From Salaquimonas sp041736675 (GTDB lineage: Bacteria > Pseudomonadota > Alphaproteobacteria > Rhizobiales > Rhizobiaceae): a stretch of DNA of 64,000 nt. The notes beneath the pieces were generated by a model, which was not told the DNA's origin, ran no database searches, and worked only from the letters and a program-made list of their open reading frames with translations. Below are positions 16,489-24,281 of the stretch, piece after piece; the stretch's first letter is position 1; each line of letters begins with the position of its first letter. The translations under genes were made by a program, and so were the position numbers. The DNA lies in contig JBGSTD010000048.1 in assembly GCA_041736675.1 (NCBI GenBank), positions 1 to 64,000 of the forward strand, written 5' to 3'.

Positions 16489-17475
16489 TTATCGACTTGA
16501 ATCAAAATTCAGTTCATAGACCAGCTTTACCTCTTTGATTTCATAGACGACCTTCCCATCAAGTGACTGGGGAACCACCCGCTTAAGCAAAACACTGTCG
16601 AGATCAATCTCGCCAGTCTCGTGTCCTTGGGCGCTGTTTGCTAACGGTAAACCCTCTGTCCATCTCAAGGTAATATTTCCGGTTCTTTTTCGCTCGACTT
16701 CGAGTTTGACCGGGTAGCTGATATTGCCGTCCAGCGTACCTCGCGCCGCTGCATTCAAGGTCAGTTCGTGGATCGCTAGGCCAACATGGGTAACCCCGTT
16801 TGGAGTGAGGTGAATATTCTCGCCAGTTACCTGAATACCTCTGACACCTTCCCCAAGATAAAGGCTTGTCTGTTTTTCAATCAGCGTGAACAAATCGGCA
16901 CCCCGCCAGCTTTCCGCCGTTACAAGGTCTTGGGAAAAAGACAGGGACTGGATCCGTCCCCTGAAAATCTTGATAAATTGATCAAGTGAACCGGCTGCTC
17001 TTGCGGTCTGGTTGGCCATGCTTTGAACAATCGCCAACATGTTCTTCGAGCGATGGCTAACTTCTCGCAACAGGGACTTCAGTACTGCTTCGCGTCGACG
17101 TTCCTCGGTCAGATCGATGATCGTGGTGATCACCGCCTTTCTCTCATCTGTCATTGAAACCATCTCGACGACAAACTGGTAAGTAGCCTCACCGCCATCA
17201 CTTGCCTCCATCCTGCCGATCTGACCTGAAAGCAATGTGTTTTTCTTCAGTTCGGCAAGACGGGTTGCAATTTCCATACCAAACAGCGAGGTGTCACTGG
17301 GCGGTTCCAATGCTTCAAACTTCCAGGGGTAAGGGATGTTGGCAATAAACAGGAATTCCAGATCCGTATCCTGCAAAGTAATCACCGTCCCGGAACGAAC
17401 TAGCGCCCTGATGATAATGTCACTGAGATTTAAGTTGTTCTGGTCTGCCTTTTGCCAGATTTTCTGGTTCATCAT
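16489..17475 (-). CDS. PAS-HisKA_2 sensor kinase with altered ATP lid
   Basis: 328 residues, soluble. N-terminal PAS-like domain (to about 125, ending in VITTIIDLTEERRREAVL), then the phosphorylation segment LREVSHRSKNMLAIVQSMAN and an ATPase-type domain. The N box is kept (HELTLNAAARGTL), and so is LLKRVVPQSLDG, but the Gly-rich GFG motif normally before it reads IDLD. It may bind nucleotide poorly or serve as a phosphatase. ATG at 17475 or 17472. Located between another kinase and phyR, so it probably feeds into the GSR. Confidence 0.82.
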   Translation of the reverse strand: MMNQKIWQKADQNNLNLSDIIIRALVRSGTVITLQDTDLEFLFIANIPYPWKFEALEPPSDTSLFGMEIATRLAELKKNTLLSGQIGRMEASDGGEATYQFVVEMVSMTDERKAVITTIIDLTEERRREAVLKSLLREVSHRSKNMLAIVQSMANQTARAAGSLDQFIKIFRGRIQSLSFSQDLVTAESWRGADLFTLIEKQTSLYLGEGVRGIQVTGENIHLTPNGVTHVGLAIHELTLNAAARGTLDGNISYPVKLEVERKRTGNITLRWTEGLPLANSAQGHETGEIDLDSVLLKRVVPQSLDGKVVYEIKEVKLVYELNFDSSR

Positions 17476-17499
17476 TCCTTTTGCCTCGGCACTAGCCTG

Positions 17500-17685
17500 C
17501 TACTTTTTTTGTTGTCGCACCACCTCTGCGACAAGGGATATCACAGCAAAAATCAGGAGGATGAAAAGGATTGCCTGGCCCATTTCGTTTGCAGCCCATT
17601 CATTTGGGACGAATAAGGCATTCTTGTATCCTAGAACTGCGGTCAAGCCCGCCAGAACAACAAAAACAAACGCAAAATATGGCAT
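17500..17685 (-). CDS. Small two-helix membrane protein
   Basis: 61 residues: helix 1 PYFAFVFVVLAGLTAVLGY, a short periplasmic loop with FVPNEWAANEMG, helix 2 AILFILLIFAVISLVAEVV and a basic end. It resembles DUF1328-type proteins in layout but lacks their conserved glycines. An EcfG-like promoter (GGAAC-N16-CATT) lies upstream at 17719-17743. Function unknown. Confidence 0.7.
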   Translation of the reverse strand: MPYFAFVFVVLAGLTAVLGYKNALFVPNEWAANEMGQAILFILLIFAVISLVAEVVRQQKK

Positions 17686-17718
17686 GATTTTCTCTATCTA
17701 ATTTCCTTCATGACAGAC

Positions 17719-17743
17719 AATGGTTCAACTGCAATATGGTTCC
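17719..17743 (-). promoter_or_regulatory. EcfG-like promoter with CATT -10 box
   Basis: Minus strand GGAAC (17739-17743), 16 bases, CATT (17719-17722), 33 bases before the small membrane protein gene. One base differs from the canonical CGTT; position and spacing match the five perfect sites. Confidence 0.55.
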
Positions 17744-17756
17744 GTGCATCATTCTT

Positions 17757-18548
17757 TCAGGCGTTGGCCTTTTCCTGAAAAAACAACGCTTGACTGATCA
17801 AGGCCTTTACCATGTCGGGGCTGAAGGGTTTGGTTACCAGAAAGGCTGGCTCTGGTCGCTCACCTGTCAGCAGGCGCTCGGGAAACGCCGTAATGAAAAT
17901 AACCGGAATATCACTTGACCGCAAAATTTCATTGACAGCATCAATTCCCGAACTGCCATCGGCAAGTTGAATATCGGCAAGGATCATTTTGGGCGATGTC
18001 TTGTTGAAAAGGGCAACTGCCTCATCCCTGGTTCTGGCAATCCCCGTCACTGTATGACCCAGTTCCTCGACCATTTGCTCGATATCCATGGCAATGAGCG
18101 GTTCATCTTCAATAATCAGGATATCGGTGACAACCTGTCTTGAAATTTCAAGAACAGCTTGCTTGCAAAGTTCGGCAAATTCACTTGCGTCAACATCCAG
18201 AATTTCAGCAGCATCAGCAGGTGAAAATTGCTCTACTGCCGTCAGCAGAAATGCCTGTCGGGCTACAGGTGGAATGGCCGCCAAATTGGTAGCTGCCCGC
18301 TTTTCCCAGGCAAAGGGAGAATCGATTTGGTGAATTTCGATATTTGTGGAACCAAAAAGGCTGGAAAAGACTTTATATAACGAAATGCGGTCATTTGAAG
18401 TGGTTGGAAAAATGCTGACATCTGCCACCAGGGCCTCAAGCGTTGCAGCAACATAAGCATCTCCGGACGTTTGGGATCCGGTAACCGCCCTGGCATATCG
18501 GCGTAGCATCGGCAAAAGGGGGGAAATACGCATAGAAAGGGTCGCCAT
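17757..18548 (-). CDS. phyR: General stress response regulator PhyR
   Basis: 263 residues from ATG 18548 (GGAGA upstream). Residues 1 to about 130 form a sigma-factor-like domain; residues about 135-263 are a receiver with acidic residues in LIIEDEPLIAMD, the phosphoacceptor Asp in MILADIQLADG and the lysine in LVTKPFSP. Phosphorylated PhyR sequesters NepR through its sigma-like half and so frees EcfG. It is divergent from nepR-ecfG and has a perfect EcfG promoter, giving positive feedback. Confidence 0.95.
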   Translation of the reverse strand: MATLSMRISPLLPMLRRYARAVTGSQTSGDAYVAATLEALVADVSIFPTTSNDRISLYKVFSSLFGSTNIEIHQIDSPFAWEKRAATNLAAIPPVARQAFLLTAVEQFSPADAAEILDVDASEFAELCKQAVLEISRQVVTDILIIEDEPLIAMDIEQMVEELGHTVTGIARTRDEAVALFNKTSPKMILADIQLADGSSGIDAVNEILRSSDIPVIFITAFPERLLTGERPEPAFLVTKPFSPDMVKALISQALFFQEKANA

Positions 18549-18588
18549 GAACAGCTGTCTCCGTAAATTTGAAATCAAATCGTGTTAA

Positions 18589-18613
18589 AACGCGGTATTT
18601 TAAAATTGGTTCC
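18589..18613 (-). promoter_or_regulatory. EcfG-type promoter of phyR
   Basis: Minus strand GGAAC (18609-18613), 16 bases, CGTT (18589-18592). A second GGAAC on the minus strand (18615-18619) and one on the plus strand (18622-18626) form the palindrome GTTCCATGGAAC in the phyR-nepR gap. Confidence 0.85.
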
Positions 18614-18679
18614 AGTTCCATGGAACTTTTTTTCATTGAAATGCTTATCATGGAGATGAACTTAAATGAGATTTGAAAC

Positions 18680-18871
18680 ATGACATTCAAGAACAAATCA
18701 GGCGACGGCAAGGAAACTTCAGGCCAAACGTCGGAAACCAGTGATGCAATCACCCGCAAATTGCGGTCCTATTACGCATCGGTGCAGGATCAAGGCATTC
18801 CGGAGCGATTTCTCGATCTGCTGGAAAAACTTGACGAAGCGGAGAAAAAGCAATCCAGGGGTCAAAAATAA
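18680..18871 (+). CDS. nepR: Anti-sigma factor NepR
   Basis: 63 residues. The conserved helical core RKLRSYYASVQDQGIPERFL is followed by DLLEKLDEAEKK, the NepR signature; the N-terminus is polar and probably disordered. NepR binds EcfG until phospho-PhyR displaces it. The TAA stop shares its last A with the ATG of ecfG, so the two are coupled. No clean EcfG promoter is visible upstream. Confidence 0.93.
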   Translation: MTFKNKSGDGKETSGQTSETSDAITRKLRSYYASVQDQGIPERFLDLLEKLDEAEKKQSRGQK

Positions 18872-19437
18872 TGACCGAAGACAAGAAGTCTCCCTTGCCC
18901 AGCTTCAAAACAACTTTACTCGAGCAGCTGCCGTCCTTGCGGGCATTTGCCATGTCGCTTGTACGCAACCATTCATTTGCAGATGATCTGGTACAGGATA
19001 CCTTGATGAAGGCCTGGTCAAAGCAGGATAGCTTTGAATCTGGAACCAATATGAGAGCATGGCTTTTTACCATCCTGCGCAACGAGTTTTACAGCCAAAT
19101 GCGCAAAAGCGGTCGTATCGTCCAGGATAGTGAAGGGGTCTTTACTGAAAACATGGCAGTGCCGCCTTCCCAAAACGGCGCTATGGATTTTCAAGACTTC
19201 AAACTGGCCCTTGAAAAACTGCCAGATGACCAGCGCGAGGCAATAATACTCGTTGGTGCCTCCGGCTTTTCCTACGAAGAAGCAGCAGAAATCTGCGGTA
19301 CGGCAATCGGTACCATGAAGAGCAGGGTAAGCAGGGCCCGCACAAAACTTCAGGAATTGCTGGGTGTCAAAGGTGCTGAGGACTACGGCCCTGACGGTCA
19401 GTCCGCTTCTTCTGTCTCACGCTCGTTCATGTCCTGA
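18871..19437 (+). CDS. ecfG: ECF sigma factor EcfG (general stress response)
   Basis: 188 residues. Sigma region 2 spans about 20-85 (LVQDTLMKAWSKQDSFE, MRAWLFTILRNEFYS) and region 4 about 110-165 (EKLPDDQREAIILVGASGFS, GTMKSRVSRARTKL). This is the EcfG (ECF15) arrangement with nepR directly upstream and phyR divergent. Its GGAAC/CGTT promoters are seen many times in this window. The last 21 bases overlap the convergent receiver gene. Confidence 0.95.
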   Translation: MTEDKKSPLPSFKTTLLEQLPSLRAFAMSLVRNHSFADDLVQDTLMKAWSKQDSFESGTNMRAWLFTILRNEFYSQMRKSGRIVQDSEGVFTENMAVPPSQNGAMDFQDFKLALEKLPDDQREAIILVGASGFSYEEAAEICGTAIGTMKSRVSRARTKLQELLGVKGAEDYGPDGQSASSVSRSFMS

Positions 19438-19797
19438 CGACTGAAAGCAGGCCAGGCTTTGGTATGCTGAAAACAGTTTTTCTTCATTGATCGGTTTTTG
19501 CAACAAATTGACCGAGCCGGAATAACTTCCATGATTGCGCGTCGTGCAACCGGTTGTGGTATAAATGAGGCAGCTTTCAGCTGTCAAAGCTTTGCGGGTT
19601 ATGCGCAAAACAAGATCGGGCGGTTCATCAACATTGATGACAACGACATGATACCGGCCCCTACTCAAGACTGACAAAGCCGTCTCGAATGAAGCAATGT
19701 CCACATCGCAGTCAAATCTGGATTTCAAGATGGATTCCACATCAAGGGCAATCAAATACTCACGATCAATGGAAAGCACCCGGAGTTTGCTATGCAT
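19417..19797 (-). CDS. Degenerate single-domain receiver protein
   Basis: 126 residues from ATG 19797 with AAGGAGGA just upstream. Layout is a receiver: VLSIDREYLIALDVESILK, then HVVVINVDEPPD, IYTTTGC and LLQKPINEEKL. In this alignment the acidic pair reads D-R instead of E-D, and the phosphoacceptor is Asn 55 (VINVD), so normal phosphorylation is unlikely; the switch Thr and the Lys-Pro are kept. It could be a phosphorylation-independent partner within the GSR. It overlaps the 3' end of ecfG tail to tail. Confidence 0.7.
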   Translation of the reverse strand: MHSKLRVLSIDREYLIALDVESILKSRFDCDVDIASFETALSVLSRGRYHVVVINVDEPPDLVLRITRKALTAESCLIYTTTGCTTRNHGSYSGSVNLLQKPINEEKLFSAYQSLACFQSSGHERA

Positions 19798-19929
19798 GGG
19801 ATCCTCCTTTGCATTTCCATGGAATACGCGACATTGGGTAGGTACCACAGGATATCTGCCATAGAATACATCGTGGATGCTTGAGTCATTTAAAAATGAC
19901 ATGTCATGGCAACTATAATGGATTGTTTG

Positions 19930-19954
19930 GGAACCAAGTCTACTGATCTACGTT
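19930..19954 (+). promoter_or_regulatory. EcfG-type promoter of the crp-like operon
   Basis: GGAAC (19930-19934), 16 bases, CGTT (19951-19954), 28 bases before the ATG at 19983. Perfect match to the GSR consensus. Confidence 0.85.
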
Positions 19955-19982
19955 AAGCCGTAATAAAATTTATCGGGGGAAC

Positions 19983-20741
19983 ATGATGGCTAGTGAAAAA
20001 TCGGTTTTGGGGAAACGGACACCATGTGAAAAATGTCCACTGATCGAGTGTAACCATTTCAGAAAGTTTACAGCGCCGGAACTCAAGTTCATTTCCTCTT
20101 TCAAGACCGGGGAGCTGGTTTCCGACATTGGCTCCACCATTCTCGTGGAAGGAGCGCATTCCGCCCATCTCTATACGGTATTGTCGGGTATCGCCTTCAG
20201 ATACAAGATTCTGGAAGACGGCAGACGGCAAATTCTAAACTATGTTCTGCCTGGCGATCTTGTTGGTTTGCAAGGCTCCTTGATGGGAGAAATGCAGCAC
20301 TCCGTTGAAGCACTCACTTCATTGACCCTGTGTGTCTTTGAGAAAGACAGAATATCCGATCTGTTCAAAAACCATCCTGGCCTTGCTTACGATCTGACAT
20401 GGATTGCCTCAAGGGAAGAGCAGATGCTGGATGAGAACCTGCTGAGTGTGGGACGTCGCTCTGCCCTTGAGCGTGCGGCCTATCTTCTGGCTTTTCTGCA
20501 CAAGCGATCCCAGGCTGTGGGTCTGTTTAAAAACGGCAGCAAACTGTTGCCGATAACCCAGCAGCACGTGGCTGACACGCTAGGCCTCTCGATTGTCCAC
20601 ACCAACAAGACTCTCAAAAAACTTTACGACAGGAAAATGCTCAAATGGCTTGATCGTGGATGCGAAGTATTGAACGTCGATGGCCTTTCGGAACTCGCCG
20701 GCTGGGATTTTTCGCCGCGTCCAGACCGGCCATATATCTGA
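19983..20741 (+). CDS. Crp/Fnr-family regulator with N-terminal cysteine cluster
   Basis: 252 residues, ATG after CGGGGGA. The N-terminus has CEKCPLIEC (Cys 15, 18, 23), followed by a cyclic-nucleotide-type beta roll (GSTILVEGAHSAHLYTVLSG) and a C-terminal winged helix (LPITQQHVADTLGLSIVHTN). A further cysteine lies in LTLCVFEKD. This cysteine spacing recalls the Fe-S ligands of FNR, so oxygen or redox sensing is possible but unproven. It heads a likely three-gene operon (kinase-like, DUF2254) under an EcfG promoter. Confidence 0.85.
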   Translation: MMASEKSVLGKRTPCEKCPLIECNHFRKFTAPELKFISSFKTGELVSDIGSTILVEGAHSAHLYTVLSGIAFRYKILEDGRRQILNYVLPGDLVGLQGSLMGEMQHSVEALTSLTLCVFEKDRISDLFKNHPGLAYDLTWIASREEQMLDENLLSVGRRSALERAAYLLAFLHKRSQAVGLFKNGSKLLPITQQHVADTLGLSIVHTNKTLKKLYDRKMLKWLDRGCEVLNVDGLSELAGWDFSPRPDRPYI

Positions 20742-20765
20742 ACCCTTTAATCTTTGGAGTTGAAC

Positions 20766-21686
20766 ATGCAGGTTGAGGTGGTTTTGAACAGAGATGGAGG
20801 AACACTGAAAACAGTTGATCTGGAAGCTTTGTCCGACACGATCAGGTTTGAATTTTCAAAAGGCAGCCATACTGCAAACATCCGGATCTGTTCTGGCAAC
20901 GATCTGCAGGCAGTATTGAAGGCAGCGGCAGAAAGCCCTGGCATCAATTGCATTTTGGCAGGCGGCGGAGATGGAACCATTTCCTGCGCGGCCGGCATCT
21001 GCCGGAACCATGACAAGATACTTGGTGTGCTTCCTGCCGGAACAATGAACCTTTTTGCCCGTACGCTGGCTATCTCCCTCAATCTCGAAGAAGCCATCAC
21101 TCAACTTGCCACTGGACAAGTGGCAATGGCAGATGTCTCAACTGCCAATGATCAGGTTTTCCTTCATCAATTTTCCGTCGGCATGCAGCCGAAAGTGATT
21201 CGGGAGCGCTCACAACTAACTTACAAATCTCGCATCGGCAAAATGTTTGCCAGCGTAAAAGCAATCTTGATGACGCTCAACAATCCGCCTTCATTCCTTG
21301 CGGAAGTCACCCTCGATGACAATTCGAAGACGACGAGAACCCTGAGCATGCTGGCTGTATCAAACAATCCCCACAGTGAAGGGCACATGCCCTATTCAGA
21401 TACATACGATGCAGGCATCATGGGTGTTTTCAGCGCCGGCAATATTTCAGGCGCGGAAAATGCCAAACTCATGACTGACCTGTTTCTGGGCAGTTGGAGC
21501 AACAATACCAATCTTAGCGTTGAGACAGGTCGGAAAATCAAACTGCATTTTCCGCATCGAAAAAAACGTGATGCCTGCGTTATTGACGGCGAAATGCTGA
21601 AACTGGAAGATACCGTAACCCTTGAGATTCAACCCAAATCGCTCAAGGTCATCGTACCGGCAAGCCCCAAGCTGCAACGCCCGTAA
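20766..21686 (+). CDS. Diacylglycerol/lipid kinase catalytic-domain protein
   Basis: 306 residues from ATG 20766 (GGAG 7-10 bases upstream); a TTG at 20754 is not needed. The nucleotide-binding signature GGGDGTISCAAG is near residue 65 and the second motif LGVLPAGTMNLFARTL near 85, typical of the DAGK_cat fold (YegS/DgkB relatives). The substrate is probably a lipid, by family. Located 24 bases after the crp-like gene in the same operon. Confidence 0.88.
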   Translation: MQVEVVLNRDGGTLKTVDLEALSDTIRFEFSKGSHTANIRICSGNDLQAVLKAAAESPGINCILAGGGDGTISCAAGICRNHDKILGVLPAGTMNLFARTLAISLNLEEAITQLATGQVAMADVSTANDQVFLHQFSVGMQPKVIRERSQLTYKSRIGKMFASVKAILMTLNNPPSFLAEVTLDDNSKTTRTLSMLAVSNNPHSEGHMPYSDTYDAGIMGVFSAGNISGAENAKLMTDLFLGSWSNNTNLSVETGRKIKLHFPHRKKRDACVIDGEMLKLEDTVTLEIQPKSLKVIVPASPKLQRP

Positions 21687-21720
21687 ACCGATTTGAAATC
21701 TACACTCTTGAAAGAAGCAC

Positions 21721-22980
21721 ATGAAATTTCGATATGCGGGACAATCTCTTTTTGTATTGCTTACCTTGCCCGCGGGGATTGCTTTCTCGATAGGTGCCCT
21801 GGCGCCATTGTTTGTCATTCTTGAGCGCTATTTTGCCACTGGAAAACTCAGCCCGTTTATCCTCCAGTTCGAGGCCGAAAGCGCCCGGGCAGTCCTGTCC
21901 ACCATCGCTGGTGGGGCGATGACTGCTCTAAGCCTTACCTATTCGCTTGTTCTGGTAGTCTTCACGCTGGCTGCAGGAAATATCGGGCCGCGCTTGCTGA
22001 AACGATTCACCTCGGAATTGGTAAATCAGGTTACAGCAGGCATTTTCGGTGGAACCTTTCTTTATGCCGTAGGCACCTTGTATTTCATTCAACAGGACTT
22101 CGTTCCAAAGATCACCGTTTTCATGGCAGGTGTCCTGGCTATCCTGTCCGTAATGCAGCTGATCTATTTTGTCCGGCACGTGTCACAAAGTATCACGATC
22201 GACGACGAGATCGCAGAAATCACCAATACCCTGATCACGACCTTGCGCCAATTGCATGACACAAATGAAGACAAACAGGAAATTCCCGACACTCTTGCCT
22301 TCAATGCGGAGATACCGATCGGCTCTACCGGATATATCGGCAGTATCGCAAGGGATACCTTGCTCAGGATTGCCGACAAGAATGATCTTGTCATAAAGAT
22401 CAACAAACAAACGGGAAGTTTTGTGTTGGCAAACGAGCCTTGCATCCTGCTTTCAAGGGAAGTTGATGAAGCAGTCAGGGGCGAAATCTGCAGCTGTCTT
22501 TCAATTGAAAGGTCGCGATCGTCCGGAGGAACTGTTGAATTTTCAATCAATCTGCTGGTGGAAATTTCCTTGAGGGCACTCTCCCCGGGGGTCAACGACA
22601 CCTTCACGGCTATTGCAGCGGTCGACAGCATGTCCAGTGCATTTTCGGAAGTTGCCAACATGCAACTGGATCAGATATGCGTTGTCAACGACGACGGCGT
22701 GGTTCGGGTAATACTGGCAAACGAGTCTCTCAAGGAAATGTTTGGCGGAGCATTCCATCCCTTGAGGCGTGCTTCGAGGAGCAACATCCTGATGAGCCAG
22801 TCCCTTGCCAGGGTCTATTCACGTTTGTTTCTGTCCGGCTCGAAAAATGTGAAGGACATCATGAGAAAACATGCAACGCTGTTGATGCGCGATATACAAG
22901 AATCGGACTTCCTCGAAGAGGATATCGCAAGTGTTCGGGAAATCATGCCGCAGGATTTGTTGTCCGCATCGAATGAATAA
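21721..22980 (+). CDS. DUF2254 predicted membrane protein
   Basis: 419 residues. Four transmembrane helices lie in the first 150 residues (FVLLTLPAGIAFSIGALAPL, AGGAMTALSLTYSLVLVVFT, AGIFGGTFLYAVGTLYFI, VFMAGVLAILSVMQLIYFV); the remaining 270 residues are cytoplasmic, including LALRALSPGVNDTFTA-like sequence at about 285. This is the DUF2254 layout; function unknown. Third gene of the EcfG-driven operon; a hairpin follows at 23061-23098. Confidence 0.87.
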   Translation: MKFRYAGQSLFVLLTLPAGIAFSIGALAPLFVILERYFATGKLSPFILQFEAESARAVLSTIAGGAMTALSLTYSLVLVVFTLAAGNIGPRLLKRFTSELVNQVTAGIFGGTFLYAVGTLYFIQQDFVPKITVFMAGVLAILSVMQLIYFVRHVSQSITIDDEIAEITNTLITTLRQLHDTNEDKQEIPDTLAFNAEIPIGSTGYIGSIARDTLLRIADKNDLVIKINKQTGSFVLANEPCILLSREVDEAVRGEICSCLSIERSRSSGGTVEFSINLLVEISLRALSPGVNDTFTAIAAVDSMSSAFSEVANMQLDQICVVNDDGVVRVILANESLKEMFGGAFHPLRRASRSNILMSQSLARVYSRLFLSGSKNVKDIMRKHATLLMRDIQESDFLEEDIASVREIMPQDLLSASNE

Positions 22981-23060
22981 TTCTCCACCCTTCGACCATG
23001 TATGATATTGGTATTGGGAAGCGTCAGATGCACGAAAAACAGGCCGCGCAAGAACAGAAA

Positions 23061-23098
23061 TGCCGCATGATACTGCGAATCCAAAGTATCCTGCGGCA
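23061..23098. terminator. Hairpin between convergent DUF2254 and dps genes
   Basis: TGCCGCA-T-GATACT and AGTATC-C-TGCGGCA pair over 13 positions with one mismatch and a 10-base loop. There is no strong T tract on either side, so it may be a weak bidirectional terminator or an mRNA 3' end stabiliser. Confidence 0.45.
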
Positions 23099-23119
23099 AT
23101 ATTCTGCTCATGCTACAAA

Positions 23120-23634
23120 TTATTTGGCTACAATGGAGCGCAGCATCCACAATGCTTTTTTTCATGGAAGGTCAAACGCTCGGTCAACATGTCTGTATTG
23201 ACGAAATCACCACCTTTTTCGGCAACTTCGGCGCCTTTTCGGAGCATTTTAGAGATAGTTTGATGATCGCTGATCAGATCATCCACCATCGCTTCAGCCG
23301 TCAGATGATTGACTTCCTTGGCGGTCGGCGCAAAATTTGATATGTCTCCAAAACGTACCGGCGAGAGATATCCGAGCGCTCGGACCCGTTCTGCAATGAT
23401 GTCAGTCGACTTGAACAGCGTGTTGTAGTGCTCCTCGAGTAATTCGTGGATTGGCTTGAACAAGGGTCCAACAACATTCCAGTGATAGACGTGGCTCTTG
23501 ATCAAAAGCTGATACGTGCTTGCAAGAATTTCGGAAAGGCTTTGGGCCATATCCGCCGAATATCTGGCATCCAGCCCAACATCGGTTTTCTGCTTCTTGC
23601 TCTTGGGAGCGAGTGTCGCTGATGAACTTGGCAT
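23120..23634 (-). CDS. dps: Dps ferritin-like DNA-binding protein, needs a -1 frameshift for its normal end
   Basis: From ATG 23634 (AAAGGAAG upstream). Ferroxidase residues are present: HVYHWNVVGPLF (His 51) and STDIIAERVRALGYL (Asp 78, Glu 82); the N-terminus is Lys-rich, fitting DNA binding. In the zero frame the protein ends at 23128 after 168 residues with a foreign tail HCGCCAPL. The family tail W-M-L-R is encoded in the -1 frame, and the shift point is exactly A_AAA_AAG (23155-23161): reading through gives FHEKK-ALWMLRSIVAK, 171 residues, stop at 23120-23122. Last gene of an EcfG-driven operon. Real frameshifting, mutation or a homopolymer sequencing error all remain possible. Confidence 0.85.
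23155..23161 (-). other. A_AAA_AAG slippery heptamer in dps
   Basis: Zero-frame codons GAA AAA AAG contain the heptamer used by E. coli dnaX for -1 frameshifting. Re-pairing one base back brings GCA TTG TGG ATG CTG CGC into frame, the conserved end of Dps. No convincing internal Shine-Dalgarno or strong stem directly downstream is seen. Confidence 0.55.
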
Positions 23635-23668
23635 ATTGCTTCCTTTCTTTGAATTCAGTTTAGGAGAC

Positions 23669-23833
23669 TCAATTGGCAGCGGGCGCAATTGTTTCGACCT
23701 GCGCAAAATCGCCAAACAGCGTGATTGCTCCAAACGCCAATACCGCGAGGGCAATCGACAGAAAGAGAATATTCCTGACTTGATGGCCGGATCGGCCGGC
23801 TCTGGCTTTTTCAGCATCCAGCTTCTTTTCCAT
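23669..23833 (-). CDS. Small single-helix membrane protein
   Basis: 54 residues from ATG 23833, with AAAGGAAA upstream. A charged cytoplasmic N-terminus (MEKKLDAEKARAGRSGHQVR) is followed by one transmembrane helix (NILFLSIALAVLAFGAITLF) and a short outside tail. It sits between the holin-like gene and dps in the same stress operon. No named family recognised. Confidence 0.65.
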   Translation of the reverse strand: MEKKLDAEKARAGRSGHQVRNILFLSIALAVLAFGAITLFGDFAQVETIAPAAN

Positions 23834-23852
23834 CTCAATATTTCCTTTCACT

Positions 23853-24272
23853 TCATTTTGAATTGCGCATTCCCGCACCCGCCAATGCCGCCAGGCCCGC
23901 AACTGAAATGGCGACAAAAAGACCACGATGTTTTACGAGGCCCGGAAGGACTGAAAGCCCGGCTGCTACTGCAAGGGTATTGATTTCCGAGCGTTGCCTG
24001 CGCTTCCTTCGGATGTATTCAGTTCTTGCCTTCATCACTCCGATGGCGACAACCGCAAGAAACAGCGATGCAAACGATACCAGCAGCAGGGCACTAACAA
24101 TGCCGTGTGTTTGCGCCAGATAAATCACGAGCGCAGACACTACTGAAACATAGGCCGTCAGCACCAGCACGCCTGCGAGAATGTAAAAAAGCATTCTCCA
24201 ACGCAATTGCCGAACAGACTGACCTATTTCACCAGCCGCGGTCCCGGCAACAATCGACGCAATCGAGAACAT
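23853..24272 (-). CDS. YqjE/holin-superfamily-III-like membrane protein
   Basis: 139 residues. Two adjacent transmembrane helices (MLFYILAGVLVLTAYVSVVS and ALLLVSFASLFLAVVAIGVM), a basic region RRKRRQRSE, and a third weak helix at the C-terminus (GLFVAISVAGLAALAGAG). The N-terminal amphipathic start and neighbour DUF883 match the yqjD-yqjE pairing of E. coli, where both are stress-induced membrane proteins. Nine bases follow the DUF883 stop; same operon as dps. Confidence 0.75.
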   Translation of the reverse strand: MFSIASIVAGTAAGEIGQSVRQLRWRMLFYILAGVLVLTAYVSVVSALVIYLAQTHGIVSALLLVSFASLFLAVVAIGVMKARTEYIRRKRRQRSEINTLAVAAGLSVLPGLVKHRGLFVAISVAGLAALAGAGMRNSK

Positions 24273-24281
24273 TGGTTGGTC

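Noticed and set aside
18622..18646. Plus-strand GGAAC as EcfG promoter for nepR
   Set aside because: No CGTT or CATT occurs at a 16- or 17-base spacing; the tetramers there are GCTT and CTTA.
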